This document shows, piece after piece, positions 30,476-41,090 of a stretch of DNA of 64,000 bases. A program made the translations under genes and the position numbers. The stretch is from Citrobacter sp. MGH106 (lineage in GTDB: Bacteria; Pseudomonadota; Gammaproteobacteria; Enterobacterales; Enterobacteriaceae): contig NZ_KQ089822.1 of NCBI RefSeq assembly GCF_001037495.1, positions 3,057,938-3,121,937 of the forward strand. The letters are read 5' to 3'. How positions within the stretch are numbered: the first letter of the stretch is position 1; each line of letters begins with the position of its first letter. The notes beneath the pieces were generated by a model. That model was given only the letters and a program-made list of their open reading frames with translations, was not told where the DNA came from and ran no database searches.

Positions 30476-30630
30476 TCTGAATTTCTGCTCTAAATCATAA
30501 ATCGTGTAGCACAGAGTGCAGTCCCGCGTGTTTGCTGTTTCCGCATGCCTGACTGTTCTGCTATGATTGCCCTTATCCGTGGGCATTGCGCCACCACCAT
30601 TTCAATAAGTTTCAAGAGGTTATTTTACTC

Positions 30631-31161
30631 ATGGCAATCACTGGCATCTTTTTCGGCAGCGACACCGGTAACACCGAAAACATCGCAAAAATGATTCAAA
30701 AACAGCTTGGTAAAGACATTGCCGATGTACATGACATTGCAAAAAGCAGCAAAGAAGACCTGGAAGGGTATGACATTCTTCTGCTCGGTATCCCAACCTG
30801 GTATTACGGTGAAGCGCAGTGTGACTGGGACGACTTCTTCCCTACTCTCGAAGACATTGATTTTAACGGTAAACTGGTTGCGCTGTTTGGCTGCGGCGAC
30901 CAGGAAGACTACGCAGAATATTTCTGTGATGCGTTAGGTACCATCCGCGACATCATCGAACCACGCGGCGCAACCATCGTCGGTCACTGGCCAACGGCGG
31001 GTTATCACTTTGAAGCGTCTAAAGGCCTGGCTGATGATGACCACTTTGTCGGTCTGGCTATTGATGAAGATCGCCAGCCTGAGCTGACCGCTGAACGCGT
31101 AGAAAAATGGGTTAAACAGATTTCTGAAGAACTGCATCTCGACGAAATCATTAACGCCTGA
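30631..31161 (+). CDS. fldA: Flavodoxin I
   Basis: 176 residues from [17 protein letters not shown], the FMN phosphate-binding loop at the very N-terminus. Low-potential electron carrier needed for methionine synthase reactivation, radical SAM enzymes (including MiaB, encoded in this window) and pyruvate formate-lyase activation. I reject the in-frame ATG 15 codons upstream because AAGAGGT lies at 30613-30619, before the conserved start. The usual upstream neighbour of fur. Confidence 0.97.
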   Translation: MAITGIFFGSDTGNTENIAKMIQKQLGKDIADVHDIAKSSKEDLEGYDILLLGIPTWYYGEAQCDWDDFFPTLEDIDFNGKLVALFGCGDQEDYAEYFCDALGTIRDIIEPRGATIVGHWPTAGYHFEASKGLADDDHFVGLAIDEDRQPELTAERVEKWVKQISEELHLDEIINA

Positions 31162-31165
31162 TTTC

Positions 31166-31195
31166 ATGCGGCGTAGAAACGTATCTACGCCGCAT
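31166..31195. other. Hairpin after fldA
   Basis: A perfect 12-base stem, ATGCGGCGTAGA/TCTACGCCGCAT, six-base loop, without a T run. It may stabilise fldA mRNA or act as a weak transcription end. Confidence 0.6.
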
Positions 31196-31367
31196 CAATA
31201 GATAAAACCAATCAAAATAATTGCTACAAATTTGTAACTTTCTCGCCTGACCCTGTACAATGGCTGGATGCCAATCGGGTATTGCACAGAGTGTTTGTCG
31301 GCGATACCACGTTTTGATTAACAATATTTGCCAGAGACTTGCTGTTTTCATTTAGACATGGCAGTTC

Positions 31368-31386
31368 TATAATGATACGCATTATC
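31368..31386 (+). promoter_or_regulatory. Fur box upstream of fur
   Basis: TATAATGATACGCATTATC matches the 19-base Fur consensus at 16 of 19 positions. It fits autoregulation of fur and overlaps the uof start codon. Confidence 0.75.
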
Positions 31387-31458
31387 TCAAGTGCAATTTC
31401 TGTCACTTCTGTTAATGAAGTGAACCGCTTAGCTACAGGACAGATTCCGCATGACTGA
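31372..31458 (+). CDS. uof: Upstream ORF of fur (Uof)
   Basis: A 28-codon ORF, MIRIISSAISVTSVNEVN then RLATGQIPHD, whose TGA overlaps the fur ATG by 8 bases. In E. coli, translation of uof is coupled to fur and is the point at which the iron-responsive sRNA RyhB reduces Fur synthesis. Length and overlap fit that arrangement; the RyhB pairing itself was not tested. Confidence 0.8.
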   Translation: MIRIISSAISVTSVNEVNRLATGQIPHD

Positions 31459-31897
31459 CAATAATACCGCATTAAAGAAGGCTGGCCTGAAAGTAACGCT
31501 TCCTCGTTTAAAAATTCTGGAAGTTCTTCAGGAACCGGATAACCATCACGTCAGTGCGGAAGACTTATACAAACGCCTGATAGACATGGGTGAAGAGATT
31601 GGTCTGGCGACCGTGTATCGCGTGCTGAACCAATTTGATGATGCCGGTATCGTAACCCGCCATAATTTTGAAGGTGGCAAATCCGTCTTCGAATTAACCC
31701 AACAGCATCATCACGATCACCTGATTTGCCTCGACTGTGGCAAAGTGGTCGAATTTAGCGATGATTCCATCGAAGCGCGTCAGCGTGAGATTGCGGCTAA
31801 ACATGGTATTCGCTTAACCAACCATAGCCTCTATCTGTACGGTCACTGCGCTGAAGGCGATTGCCGCGAAGATGAGCATGCGCACGACGCCAAATAA
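31451..31897 (+). CDS. fur: Ferric uptake regulator
   Basis: 148 residues. Fe(II)-dependent repressor of iron acquisition. N-terminal winged helix (residues 1-82), His-rich hinge (QQHHHDH, about 85-90), zinc cysteines C93 and C96 (CLDCGK) and a second pair C133 and C138. Ends at a strong terminator. Confidence 0.98.
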   Translation: MTDNNTALKKAGLKVTLPRLKILEVLQEPDNHHVSAEDLYKRLIDMGEEIGLATVYRVLNQFDDAGIVTRHNFEGGKSVFELTQQHHHDHLICLDCGKVVEFSDDSIEARQREIAAKHGIRLTNHSLYLYGHCAEGDCREDEHAHDAK

Positions 31898-31913
31898 TAT
31901 GATGTTTTCTGAA

Positions 31914-31941
31914 AAGCCAACCCTGCGGTTGGCTTTTTTTA
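31914..31941 (+). terminator. Rho-independent terminator of fur
   Basis: Nine-base stem AAGCCAACC/GGTTGGCTT with a four-base loop, then a T run. Confidence 0.92.
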
Positions 31942-32026
31942 TAAGCTAAACCTGGCCGGGGGCCTCTTCCTTTCGAGTCAATGCAGCTTTAATGTAAAAT
32001 TCACCCTACCTCATCGGAGAGCCGAA

Positions 32027-32953
32027 ATGGAGCTTCGCCAGCTACGCTATTATGTTCGTATTGTAGAAACCGGCAGTATGGGCAGCGCGGCGCTCGATCT
32101 CAATATTGGTGTTTCGGCTCTCAGCCAGCAAATGACCCGGCTGGAAAACGAACTCGCTATTCGCCTGCTGCAACGAACCTCTCGTGGCGTGACGCCCACC
32201 AGCGCCGGGCTGGCTTTTTACTCCCAGGCACAACTGGCATTACGTCACGCAGACGATGCGATCCTCGCGGCTCGAGAGGCCCGGCTTTCCGGTCACGTCA
32301 GCGTCGGAATGGCTCCCAGTACCGCATCCGTGCTCGGTGTGCCTTTCATTAATGCAATGCGGGAAAACTATGCAGATGTCCGCCTGCATGTGGTGGAAAG
32401 CCTCTCCGGTAACCTGGAGCGGATGATTAATACCCGCCAAATTGATTTAGCAGTGGTGTTTCAAAAGGAAAAAATCCTGCGCTGGAGTGCCAGACCGATT
32501 CTCGAAGAACGGCTATTTTTGATTGGCACCCATGCTTTACTGGATGATATTACGGATGACAATATCGCCCCTGCCCAGCTGGTTAATATTCCATTGATAA
32601 TGCCAAGCCCGGGTCACGGCCTGCGCGGCAGACTGGATGCTATCTGCCAGGAACATGCTCTGAACATTGAGATCACTACAGAAATTGATGGTCTGACGCT
32701 GTTGATGAGCGCCGTTCGCAGTGGAATCGGTGCCACATTACAACCCGGCGCGGCGATTTCGCATCTCGATAAAGAGACGCTAAGAGTGATCGGCGTCCAT
32801 AATCCAATACTTAGCCGCCCTAATTTTCTTGTCAGCCTTTCTGATGATGAACTTACCCCCGCAGGTCTCGCTGCCCGCGTGATACTGACCAAAGTGATGT
32901 GTCAACTGGTGGAAGCGGGAAGCTGGCCAGGCGCAATTCTTTACAATAACTAA
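32027..32953 (+). CDS. tcuR: LysR-family regulator of tricarballylate use
   Basis: 308 residues. N-terminal winged helix (MELRQLRYYVRIVETGSMG) with the recognition helix near residues 28-47, then a periplasmic-binding-protein-like effector domain. Lies on the same strand 97 bases ahead of tcuA. In Salmonella TcuR activates tcuABC in response to tricarballylate. Annotation rests on position and family. Confidence 0.9.
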   Translation: MELRQLRYYVRIVETGSMGSAALDLNIGVSALSQQMTRLENELAIRLLQRTSRGVTPTSAGLAFYSQAQLALRHADDAILAAREARLSGHVSVGMAPSTASVLGVPFINAMRENYADVRLHVVESLSGNLERMINTRQIDLAVVFQKEKILRWSARPILEERLFLIGTHALLDDITDDNIAPAQLVNIPLIMPSPGHGLRGRLDAICQEHALNIEITTEIDGLTLLMSAVRSGIGATLQPGAAISHLDKETLRVIGVHNPILSRPNFLVSLSDDELTPAGLAARVILTKVMCQLVEAGSWPGAILYNN

Positions 32954-33050
32954 AGGGCTATTTAGCATCACAGCGTAGCGCCCACACAACTTACACGTAT
33001 ACATTTTAATTACAAATTTAACAATTAGTTAAATGGTAATGGAGTATACG

Positions 33051-34454
33051 ATGGTTGATGTTCTGGTGATTGGCGGCGGCAATGCCGCATTATGTGCCGC
33101 CTTAACCGCCCGGGAGCAAGGGGCTTCTGTATTACTGCTCGAAGCAGCCCCCCGAGAATGGCGCGGAGGGAATTCCCAACACACGCGTAATTTACGCTGT
33201 ATGCATGATGCCCCACAGGATGTCCTGGTGGAGAGCTATCCAGAAGAGGAGTTCTGGCAGGATCTCTGGCGTGTAACTGAAGGAAATACCAACGAAGCAC
33301 TGGCGCGGTTGGTGATACGTACCTCTTCGCAATGTCGCGACTGGATGCGCCAGCACGGCGTTAATTTTCAACCCCCTCTTTCCGGTGCTTTGCATGTGGC
33401 GCGCACTAACGCCTTCTTTATGGGCGGCGGAAAAGCTCTCGTGAATGCCTATTATCGCAGCGCAGAAAAGCTGGGCGTGCAAATTCGCTATAACACACCG
33501 ATCCAGGCGCTAGAACTGCATAATGGCGAGTTCGTAGCGGCACTGGCAGGCAAAGAGCGCATTGTGGCTAAGTCCTGCGTGCTTGCCGCCGGGGGGTTTG
33601 AATCTAACCGCGAATGGCTGCGGGAGGCGTGGGGCAAGAATGCCCGCGGCGAGTGGCCTGCGGATAACTTTCTTATTCGCGGCACACGCTTTAACCAGGG
33701 CGTACTGCTTAAATTTATGATCGATGCCGGGGCGGACATTGTCGGCGATCCCTCCCAGTCACACTGCGTGGCGATTGACGCCAGAGCACCATTATACGAT
33801 GGCGGAATTTGCACCCGTGTGGACTGTGTCTCGCTGGGCATAGTGGTAAATCGTGATGCTGAACGTTTTTATGATGAAGGCGAAGATTTCTGGCCAAAAC
33901 GTTACGCTATCTGGGGACGGCTGGTTGCCCATCAGCCCGGACAAATTGGCTACTCCATTATCGACAGTAAAGCGATCGGCCACTTCATGCCTCCGGTCTT
34001 TCCTGGCGCACAGGCCAATACGCTGACAGAGCTTGCTCGCCAGTTGGGACTGGATGCCGAACGCTTTACCCACACCATCATGCAGTACAACAGCGCCTGC
34101 CTGCCTGGGCAATTCGATCACACCACGCTGGATAACTGCGCAACACAAGGTCTGACACCGGCGAAAACACACTGGGCACGACCATTAGATACGCCACCTT
34201 ACTATGGCTATGCCTTACGCCCGGGGATCACCTTCACCTATCTGGGGCTGAAAGTGGACGAACATGCCGCAGTACACTTTGCCGGACAGCCAAGCCGCAA
34301 CCTGTTCGTTGCCGGAGAGATGATGGCGGGCAATGTGCTGGGTAAAGGCTATACCGCTGGTGTAGGAATGTCTATCGGCACAACTTTTGGCTGTATTGCC
34401 GGAAAAGAGGCCGCCCTGGCTGCACAAAAGGAGGCTCATCATGAAGCAGCTTGA
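33051..34454 (+). CDS. tcuA: Tricarballylate dehydrogenase (FAD-dependent)
   Basis: 467 residues. Oxidises tricarballylate to cis-aconitate. The FAD-binding motif [15 protein letters not shown] begins five residues in, and the C-terminal [16 protein letters not shown] closes the flavin site, as in fumarate-reductase-like flavoproteins. ATG 33051 is preferred to the ATG six codons upstream because AATGGAG (33037-33043) lies between them at a fitting distance. It overlaps tcuB by 14 bases. Confidence 0.94.
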   Translation: MVDVLVIGGGNAALCAALTAREQGASVLLLEAAPREWRGGNSQHTRNLRCMHDAPQDVLVESYPEEEFWQDLWRVTEGNTNEALARLVIRTSSQCRDWMRQHGVNFQPPLSGALHVARTNAFFMGGGKALVNAYYRSAEKLGVQIRYNTPIQALELHNGEFVAALAGKERIVAKSCVLAAGGFESNREWLREAWGKNARGEWPADNFLIRGTRFNQGVLLKFMIDAGADIVGDPSQSHCVAIDARAPLYDGGICTRVDCVSLGIVVNRDAERFYDEGEDFWPKRYAIWGRLVAHQPGQIGYSIIDSKAIGHFMPPVFPGAQANTLTELARQLGLDAERFTHTIMQYNSACLPGQFDHTTLDNCATQGLTPAKTHWARPLDTPPYYGYALRPGITFTYLGLKVDEHAAVHFAGQPSRNLFVAGEMMAGNVLGKGYTAGVGMSIGTTFGCIAGKEAALAAQKEAHHEAA

Positions 34455-35580
34455 GAAATTGATCATTGAAGCGCAAATTCTTACCGAGCCGGAAGCAGAG
34501 GTTGAACGTGTGATGCAGGTCTGTAATGCCTGCCGCTATTGCGAAGGTTTTTGCGCAGTTTTTCCGGCGATGACTCAGCGTCTGGAATTTGGTAAAGCGG
34601 ATATAAACTATCTGGCAAACTTGTGCCATAACTGTGGTGCTTGTCTGCACGCCTGCCAATATGCTCCGCCCCATGAATTTGCTCTCAATGTACCGAAAGC
34701 GATGGCGGAAGTACGGCTGGAAACCTATCAGCACTACGCCCAACCTGCGGCCTTTGGCGCGCTTTATCATCGGGCAGGCGTAACCACGACGCTGTCGCTG
34801 GTTTTCGGCCTTATCGTGTTTCTGCTCCTCGCCATGGGTTTAAAGGGTTCATTACTCCATCCTCCACTGGCCGGGGATTTCTATCAAATTTTTCCGCATA
34901 ACCTGCTGGCATGGATGTTTGGCTCTGTTTTTATCCTGGCAATAGGTTTGCTTATGGCAGGCGTGATCCGCTTCTGGCGAGAGATCTCCCCGGGTATGCC
35001 GCGTTCCGCGGAAATTGCTGAAGCCTCACACAATGCGCTGACGTTGAAATATCTCGACGGTGGGCACGGCAAAGGTTGTAACGAAGCGGATGATGCCTTC
35101 ACTCTGATGCGTCGCCGTTTCCATCACTTCACCTTCTACGGTTTTATGCTCTGCTTTGCCGCCACCATCGTAGCGACGGGCTATCACTACTTCGCAGGTA
35201 TAGAAGCACCCTACCCGTTCTTTAGTCTTCCAGTGATCCTTGGCACCTTGGGCGGTATTGGTTTAGTTGTAGGCCCTGCTGGCTTGTTATGGCTGAATCT
35301 TAAGCGCTCACTGCTACATGGTGACGCGCGGCAAAAACCAATGGATCGCGGTTTTATTTTGCTGCTGCTACTGACCAGCCTGACTGGTTTAGCGTTGCTG
35401 GCAGGTAGAGACACCTCCTGGATGGCTATTCTGCTCGCCATTCATCTCGGCGTGGTCATGGCACTCTTTCTGACCATTCCTTACGGAAAATTTGCCCACG
35501 GATTTTACCGCTGCGCTTCCTTACTCAAGTGGGCAATAGAAAGACGGCGCGGAAAACAGGCGGGAGTCGCAGGCGACTAA
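34441..35580 (+). CDS. tcuB: TcuB iron-sulfur/membrane electron-transfer protein
   Basis: 379 residues. The N-terminal part has two ferredoxin-like Cys clusters ([11 protein letters not shown] and [11 protein letters not shown]), followed by about six membrane helices from residue 120. It reoxidises the FADH2 of TcuA and passes the electrons to the quinone pool. ATG 34441 has an AGGAGG ribosome site at 34429-34434, inside the tcuA end. Confidence 0.94.
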   Translation: MKQLEKLIIEAQILTEPEAEVERVMQVCNACRYCEGFCAVFPAMTQRLEFGKADINYLANLCHNCGACLHACQYAPPHEFALNVPKAMAEVRLETYQHYAQPAAFGALYHRAGVTTTLSLVFGLIVFLLLAMGLKGSLLHPPLAGDFYQIFPHNLLAWMFGSVFILAIGLLMAGVIRFWREISPGMPRSAEIAEASHNALTLKYLDGGHGKGCNEADDAFTLMRRRFHHFTFYGFMLCFAATIVATGYHYFAGIEAPYPFFSLPVILGTLGGIGLVVGPAGLLWLNLKRSLLHGDARQKPMDRGFILLLLLTSLTGLALLAGRDTSWMAILLAIHLGVVMALFLTIPYGKFAHGFYRCASLLKWAIERRRGKQAGVAGD

Positions 35581-35635
35581 CCCACACACTCTTACCTCTA
35601 TAAAAACAAGATAAAGACAATGGAGAGCAAACCCA

Positions 35636-36931
35636 ATGACACAACAACCATCGCGCGCTGGTACTTTCGGCGCAATACTGCGGGTAACCAGCGGTAATTT
35701 CCTCGAACAGTTCGACTTTTTTCTGTTCGGTTTTTACGCCACCTATATTGCAAAAACGTTCTTTCCCGCAGAGAGTGAATTTGCTGGCCTGATGCTGACC
35801 TTTGCCGTTTTCGGTTCGGGCTTCTTAATGCGACCTGTTGGTGCAATTGTACTGGGAGCTTACATAGACAGAATTGGTCGCCGTAAAGGGCTGATGGTAA
35901 CGCTCGCGATTATGGGTTGCGGTACCCTGCTAATTGCCCTGGTTCCCGGCTATCAAAGTATCGGTCTGTTGGCCCCTGCGCTGGTATTACTGGGACGATT
36001 ATTACAGGGATTCTCTGCTGGTGTGGAGTTAGGAGGCGTCTCTGTTTATCTTTCTGAAATTGCCACACCGGGGAATAAAGGCTTCTACACCAGTTGGCAG
36101 TCTGCCAGTCAACAGGTTGCCATTGTGGTGGCGGCTCTGATTGGTTACGGTCTGAACGCCACGCTGGCGCACGATGAGATCTCTGAATGGGGATGGCGCA
36201 TTCCATTTTTTATTGGTTGCATGATTATTCCTTTGATTTTCGTTCTCCGCCGCTCGCTTCAGGAGACTGACGCATTTTTACAACGCACGCACCGTCCCGA
36301 CACCAGGGAAATTTTCACCACTATCATCAAAAATTGGCGTCTCATCACAGCGGGTACGCTGCTGGTGGCAATGACCACTACCACATTTTACTTTATCACC
36401 GTTTATACCCCGACCTACGGCAGAGCCGTGCTACACCTCAGCGCCCGCGACAGCCTTATTGTCACCATGCTGGTCGGTATTTCTAACTTTATCTGGCTGC
36501 CAATTGGAGGTGCAATTTCAGACCGAATTGGCCGTCGTCCGGTGCTGATGGGTATTACCGTGCTCGCATTGATCACCACCTGGCCTGTAATGCACTGGCT
36601 GACTGCCGCGCCAGATTTCACCCGTATGACGTTGGTACTGCTTTGGTTCTCGTTCTTTTTTGGCATGTACAACGGGGCAATGGTTGCAGCGCTCACTGAG
36701 GTGATGCCTGTTTATGTACGTACAGTGGGTTTTTCACTGGCTTTCAGTCTTGCCACTGCTATTTTTGGCGGTCTGACGCCAGTAATATCAACAGCGTTGG
36801 TTCAGTTAACAGGAGATAAAAGTTCACCTGGATGGTGGCTGATGTGTGCAGCACTTTGCGGGCTCTCCGCCACGGCAATGCTGTTTGTCCGTTTAAGCCG
36901 AAATTATCAACCGGCAGACAATAAACTCTGA
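35636..36931 (+). CDS. tcuC: Tricarballylate/proton symporter (MFS)
   Basis: 431 residues, 12 membrane helices, metabolite:H+ symporter branch of the major facilitator superfamily (related to citrate carriers CitA/CitH). Motif [13 protein letters not shown] between helices 2 and 3, echoed as [10 protein letters not shown] in the second half. A GGAG site lies about 10 bases before the start. Last gene of tcuABC, ending at a strong hairpin. Confidence 0.92.
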   Translation: MTQQPSRAGTFGAILRVTSGNFLEQFDFFLFGFYATYIAKTFFPAESEFAGLMLTFAVFGSGFLMRPVGAIVLGAYIDRIGRRKGLMVTLAIMGCGTLLIALVPGYQSIGLLAPALVLLGRLLQGFSAGVELGGVSVYLSEIATPGNKGFYTSWQSASQQVAIVVAALIGYGLNATLAHDEISEWGWRIPFFIGCMIIPLIFVLRRSLQETDAFLQRTHRPDTREIFTTIIKNWRLITAGTLLVAMTTTTFYFITVYTPTYGRAVLHLSARDSLIVTMLVGISNFIWLPIGGAISDRIGRRPVLMGITVLALITTWPVMHWLTAAPDFTRMTLVLLWFSFFFGMYNGAMVAALTEVMPVYVRTVGFSLAFSLATAIFGGLTPVISTALVQLTGDKSSPGWWLMCAALCGLSATAMLFVRLSRNYQPADNKL

Positions 36932-36938
36932 AATGCAG

Positions 36939-36967
36939 ACGGGCGGAGAAATATCTCCGCCCGTTTT
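36939..36967 (+). terminator. Terminator after tcuC
   Basis: Eleven-base stem ACGGGCGGAGA/TCTCCGCCCGT with a four-base loop and TTTT. Convergent chiQ follows. Confidence 0.88.
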
Positions 36968-36981
36968 GTTCGAACCGCGTT

Positions 36982-37314
36982 TTATTTTGCCGAGTTCTTG
37001 CTGCGAATTTCCTGCCAGACCTTGTCACAATCGGCAGAGACAGCCTGATCGTTGCCCGTGCGCGTAGCCTGAATACACTGCTGGTAATCCAGCACGCGAA
37101 CACTTTCTTCATTGGCAAACTGCTGGTGCTGCTTTTCTTTCTTCAGCACGTTTAACACGCTTTGGCAGGCCTCTATTTTCTCCGGTGAGCCCTGCGCGGT
37201 ATTAATGCATGCGCTGTAGGCTTCTTTAAGACGGCTATCTTCTTTCGGTGCCGGTGATTGTGCACAGGCCACCAGCCCCGATGCCATAACGGTGATGAGT
37301 ATCAATTTTTTCAT
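36982..37314 (-). CDS. chiQ: ChiQ lipoprotein
   Basis: 110 residues from MKKLILITVMASGLVAC. The signal peptide ends in a lipobox-like LVAC, so Cys15 should be lipidated. The mature part is rich in charged residues with several cysteines (SACINTA, IEACQ, YQQCIQA, SADCDKV). Cotranscribed with chiP; its exact function is not known. The longer frame upstream runs into the chiP intergenic space and lacks support. Confidence 0.9.
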   Translation of the reverse strand: MKKLILITVMASGLVACAQSPAPKEDSRLKEAYSACINTAQGSPEKIEACQSVLNVLKKEKQHQQFANEESVRVLDYQQCIQATRTGNDQAVSADCDKVWQEIRSKNSAK

Positions 37315-37363
37315 AGCACACTCCTCAACAATGCGGCAGGCACCAGGCCCGCCGCTGTTCGCA

Positions 37364-38770
37364 TTAGAAGATGGTGAACGGAGCAATAACGATGAACTTC
37401 ACGTCACGCTCATCCTGGAAGATGTTGCCGTAACCACCACCCCAACTCGGAATGTTTGAATGGTTGTCGTACTCGGTGAAGTGCAGTTTAAACATAGTGC
37501 CCTTCGCTCGACCGTCCTGCAGGGTGTAGACCGCATCCAGGCTGTAAGATGATTCTTCGATAGTACGATTTTTGTCGTAGTACGCATCCGGGTTGATCTG
37601 CCAGGTAGATGGCTTGGCATCCCATGCGTAAACGTATGATGCACCCACAGCCCAGCCAGGCAGGTTCCAGTTCTTCAGGTCGTACATCGCACCGAAGAAG
37701 ACTGCCTTTTCACCGTTGGCGTTGAAGTCAGAACGGTTATCCCACCAGATATCCAGACGACCGTTTGAAGACGCATACGTCGGGGTCATACGCTGCAGGA
37801 AGTAACCTTGCTGCCCGTCTGCTTTAACCCAGGTTCCTTCCAGTCGCAGATCAACCACTTCCGCCACTTTGTAGCCGAAGGTCAGCGCCTGCAGCCAGGC
37901 TGTACCGTCATAAATGTTGCTAGCGGTGCGGTCATCAACCTTGTCACGCGCACCATAGAACTGATAGCTGGTAGTAAACGGATTGCCGCCTAAATCAAAT
38001 TTGTAACTGGCTTTCGCGAAGTATTGATCAACATAGCCTTCGGACTGACCAAATGCCGCTTCAAGCAACAGGTTATTTTTGAAATCATATTTAGCGCCGA
38101 TGGAATGGAGGTAATCAACTTTAGTCTTTTTATCGGCCTGATAGAATTTATCGACTTCGGTGTGCCACGGAGCCTTATATTCGTTTGCCCACATATAGGA
38201 GAAGCTCAACGCGCCAGCATCGCCGTAGTCAAAGTTGGCACCAGCTTCAGCACCCTGATAGGTCCCTGGCATAAAGCTCCAGTGCGGAGCCAGCAGAGTC
38301 TGCCCGGTAGGTTGAATATAACCGGCACGCGCCCAGGTCGGGCCAAACTTAAATTTCGCCGCCGCTTTATACAGACTTATTCCGCTCTTATCGCCGGAAT
38401 AATCTTCGTCATAGCCTTTATTTTTTTTCGAGAATGCAATTTCGTTTGGATGCCCGCTGTCGCCATTTTCCGCCATTTCAATTGCGGTAAAAGCAGCCAC
38501 ATCAAGGCCGAACATATCGGCCACATAACCGGACTGGAAATCGAGGTTAGCGTTCCAGGTGGCGTGAGAAAGGTTGGTTTTGTATTTGTCGTCATCGGTA
38601 ACATCTTTACGGTCACGCTCACGCTGCCAGTAATAGATGCCGCCAGTCAGTGTTGAATCATCAAAAAAACCTTCGGCTTGCGCCTGGGGAACGACAACCA
38701 AACCCGACATTGCTGTAATACCGGCGATAGCCAGCGCCAGCGTACTACGTTTGCCACTAAACGTACGCAT
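37364..38770 (-). CDS. chiP: Chitoporin ChiP (outer membrane)
   Basis: 468 residues. Signal peptide ends PQAQA-EGFF (about residue 32). The mature protein is an OprD-like 16-strand porin for chitooligosaccharides, ending in F (VIAPFTIF), as outer membrane barrels do. The leader is a known target of the sRNA ChiX, and pairing sequence is present (separate entry). NagC represses the gene in E. coli. First gene of chiPQ. Confidence 0.95.
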   Translation of the reverse strand: MRTFSGKRSTLALAIAGITAMSGLVVVPQAQAEGFFDDSTLTGGIYYWQRERDRKDVTDDDKYKTNLSHATWNANLDFQSGYVADMFGLDVAAFTAIEMAENGDSGHPNEIAFSKKNKGYDEDYSGDKSGISLYKAAAKFKFGPTWARAGYIQPTGQTLLAPHWSFMPGTYQGAEAGANFDYGDAGALSFSYMWANEYKAPWHTEVDKFYQADKKTKVDYLHSIGAKYDFKNNLLLEAAFGQSEGYVDQYFAKASYKFDLGGNPFTTSYQFYGARDKVDDRTASNIYDGTAWLQALTFGYKVAEVVDLRLEGTWVKADGQQGYFLQRMTPTYASSNGRLDIWWDNRSDFNANGEKAVFFGAMYDLKNWNLPGWAVGASYVYAWDAKPSTWQINPDAYYDKNRTIEESSYSLDAVYTLQDGRAKGTMFKLHFTEYDNHSNIPSWGGGYGNIFQDERDVKFIVIAPFTIF

Positions 38771-38778
38771 ATGTTAAT

Positions 38779-38789
38779 CCTCTTTGACG
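38779..38789 (-). promoter_or_regulatory. ChiX sRNA pairing site in the chiP leader
   Basis: The minus strand reads CGTCAAAGAGG just before the chiP start and includes its Shine-Dalgarno sequence. It is the exact complement of the CCUCUUUGACG segment of E. coli/Salmonella ChiX as I recall it. Confidence 0.65.
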
Positions 38790-39157
38790 TATAAAATGCT
38801 GCCGACTAAAAGCGAACAGCGAAAAAACAAAAATTAAAAAAGTAGCGCTGAGAAAACCTCATTGACTACAATGGATAGACTATTTTTCGCGACGCGAATT
38901 ATCAATCTCTTTTTGTAACCATTATGTAAGAACATGGGCAACCGCACATATTTCATTGCTTTCTGTTACATTTTCATCGATAAATAAAAAAGCGTTGAAA
39001 AAATGAAAAAATGCTTGTTTTCCATGAAGATGAAATCGGTTTCAGCCCAGAGAAGCTCTTCACTCAAGGTTTTGATTCAAAAATAAGAAATGGAAAAATT
39101 CATTCCTGAATAATAATTATTTTGCTCCGCAAACAGAGTTGTTACGTGTTTTCTGGC

Positions 39158-39184
39158 AAAAAAAACGCCGCAGAATGCGGCGTT
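39158..39184 (-). terminator. Rho-independent terminator of glnS
   Basis: Nine-base stem AACGCCGCA/TGCGGCGTT, three-base loop, followed on the minus strand by eight T residues. Confidence 0.92.
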
Positions 39185-39206
39185 TGAAAGGATGTATTGC
39201 TGCGGT

Positions 39207-40874
39207 TTATTCGCCCGCTTTCGCCCACGTATCACGCAGACCAACGGTACGGTTAAATACCAGCTTGTCCGCTGTTGCGTAGCGGCTGTCGAGGCAGAAG
39301 TAACCTTCACGTTCAAACTGGAACGCTTTGCTCGCAACTGCAGACTTCAGCGACGGCTCGCCGTAACCCTGTTTGATAACCAGTGACTCAGGATTAATGA
39401 CGGACAGGAAGTCGTCCGCGGCGCCTGGGTTTGGTACGCTAAACAAACGGTCATACAGGCGGATTTCAATCGGCAGCGCATGTGCAGCGCTAACCCAATG
39501 AATAACGCCTTTTACTTTACGCCCATCAGCCGGATCTTTGCTCAGCGTATCAGCATCATAGGTGCAGAAAATAGTGGTGATATTACCCTCTGCATCTTTC
39601 TCTACACGCTCGGCTTTAACAACATAAGCATTACGCAGACGGACTTCTTTGCCCATTACCAGACGCTTGTACTGCTTGTTAGCTTCTTCGCGGAAGTCAG
39701 CACGATCGATCCAGATTTCACCGCTGAACGGTACTTCACGGCTGCCCATTTCCGGTTTATTCGGATGGTTCGGCATGGTAACCAGTTCGCTTTCACCCTG
39801 CGGATAGTTTTCGATAACCAGTTTCACTGGATCAATAACTGCCATCGCGCGCGGAGCGTTTTCGTTCAGATCTTCACGAATACAGGATTCCAGAGAGGCT
39901 ATCTCAATGGTGTTGTCCTGCTTGGTCACGCCGATGCGTTTGCAGAACTCACGGATAGCAGCGGCCGTGTAACCACGACGACGCAAACCAGAGATAGTCG
40001 GCATACGCGGATCGTCCCAGCCTTCAACATGCTTGTCGGTAACCAGCAGGTTCAGCTTACGCTTGGACATCACGGTGTATTCCAGATTCAGGCGCGAGAA
40101 TTCGTACTGGCGCGGATGAACCGGAATAGTGATGTTATCCAGCACCCAGTCATACAGACGACGGTTGTCCTGGAATTCCAGCGTACACAGTGAATGCGTG
40201 ATACCTTCCAGCGCATCGCTGATGCAGTGGGTAAAGTCGTACATCGGATAGATGCACCACTTGTTACCGGTCTGATGATGCTCGGCAAACTTAATGCGGT
40301 ACAGCACCGGATCGCGCATAACGATAAACGGTGAAGCCATGTCGATTTTCGCACGCAGGCAGGCTTTACCTTCTTCAAAGCCACCGGTACGCATTTTTTC
40401 GAACAGTTCAAGGTTCTCTTCGACGCTACGATCGCGGAACGGACTGTTTTTGCCCGGCTGGGTCAGCGTACCGCGGTATTCACGGATTTCGTCAGCAGAC
40501 AGTTCGTCGACGTACGCCAAACCTTTGTTGATAAGCTCTACCGCATAAGCGTGCAGTTGATCGAAGTAATCCGAAGAGTAGCGAATATCGCCAGTCCAGT
40601 GAAAACCTAACCATTCAACGTCATTTTTAATCGATTCAACGTACTCGATGTCTTCTTTAACCGGGTTCGTATCATCAAAACGCAGGTTGCACTGGCCCTG
40701 GTAGTCTTGCGCAATACCAAAGTTCAGACAGATGGATTTCGCGTGGCCAATGTGCAGATAGCCATTTGGCTCCGGCGGAAAACGGGTATGGATAGTGGTG
40801 TGCTTACCACTGGCCAGATCTTCATCGATGATCTGACGAATAAAGTTACTCGGGCGGGCTTCAGCCTCACTCAT
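39207..40874 (-). CDS. glnS: Glutaminyl-tRNA synthetase
   Basis: 555 residues. Charges tRNA-Gln, which is encoded four times in this same window. Class I motifs: [13 protein letters not shown] (HIGH form) and VMSKRKL (KMSKS form). The C-terminal beta-barrel domains that read the anticodon occupy residues from about 340. Lies downstream of nagE on the same strand, as in E. coli. Confidence 0.98.
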   Translation of the reverse strand: MSEAEARPSNFIRQIIDEDLASGKHTTIHTRFPPEPNGYLHIGHAKSICLNFGIAQDYQGQCNLRFDDTNPVKEDIEYVESIKNDVEWLGFHWTGDIRYSSDYFDQLHAYAVELINKGLAYVDELSADEIREYRGTLTQPGKNSPFRDRSVEENLELFEKMRTGGFEEGKACLRAKIDMASPFIVMRDPVLYRIKFAEHHQTGNKWCIYPMYDFTHCISDALEGITHSLCTLEFQDNRRLYDWVLDNITIPVHPRQYEFSRLNLEYTVMSKRKLNLLVTDKHVEGWDDPRMPTISGLRRRGYTAAAIREFCKRIGVTKQDNTIEIASLESCIREDLNENAPRAMAVIDPVKLVIENYPQGESELVTMPNHPNKPEMGSREVPFSGEIWIDRADFREEANKQYKRLVMGKEVRLRNAYVVKAERVEKDAEGNITTIFCTYDADTLSKDPADGRKVKGVIHWVSAAHALPIEIRLYDRLFSVPNPGAADDFLSVINPESLVIKQGYGEPSLKSAVASKAFQFEREGYFCLDSRYATADKLVFNRTVGLRDTWAKAGE

Positions 40875-40994
40875 CGTGGATTCCTCAAAGCGTAAACAAC
40901 GTATAACGGCGTATGATCTTATAACCCGGACAGACTGACAACCCTTAGTTACGCAAAATACGTATCAGACAGGCATTATGGGGGCAATTGCTGC

Positions 40995-41029
40995 AAAAAA
41001 AAGCGGCGGAGGATAATCCCCCGCCGCTT
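40995..41029 (-). terminator. Terminator between nagE and glnS
   Basis: Stem AAGCGGCGG/CCGCCGCTT (41001-41009 with 41021-41029) with eight T residues on the minus strand, just downstream of nagE. Confidence 0.88.
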
Positions 41030-41039
41030 AAATATCGCG

Positions 41040-41090
41040 TGTTAGTTGTCGGATCGCGGCGCTTTGCGCCTTATCCGGCTACAGCGATTA
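41040..41090. repeat. REP-like element after nagE
   Basis: GTCGGATCGCGGCGC ... GCGCCTTATCCGGCTAC, an inverted arrangement typical of REP/BIME units. Confidence 0.65.

Larger units (their letters stand above)
38771..39206. other. chiP-glnS intergenic region
   Basis: 436 bases between chiP (promoter side) and the 3' end of glnS. AT-rich, particularly 38820-38880 and 38980-39120. It holds the chiP leader with the ChiX pairing site, presumably the NagC and CRP sites of chiP (not resolved to bases here), and the glnS terminator at 39158-39184. No gene is supported. Confidence 0.7.

Noticed and set aside
39077-39337. An 86-codon minus-strand frame across the glnS 3' end and terminator
   Set aside because: Reads through the glnS terminator hairpin in a different frame; no conserved content.
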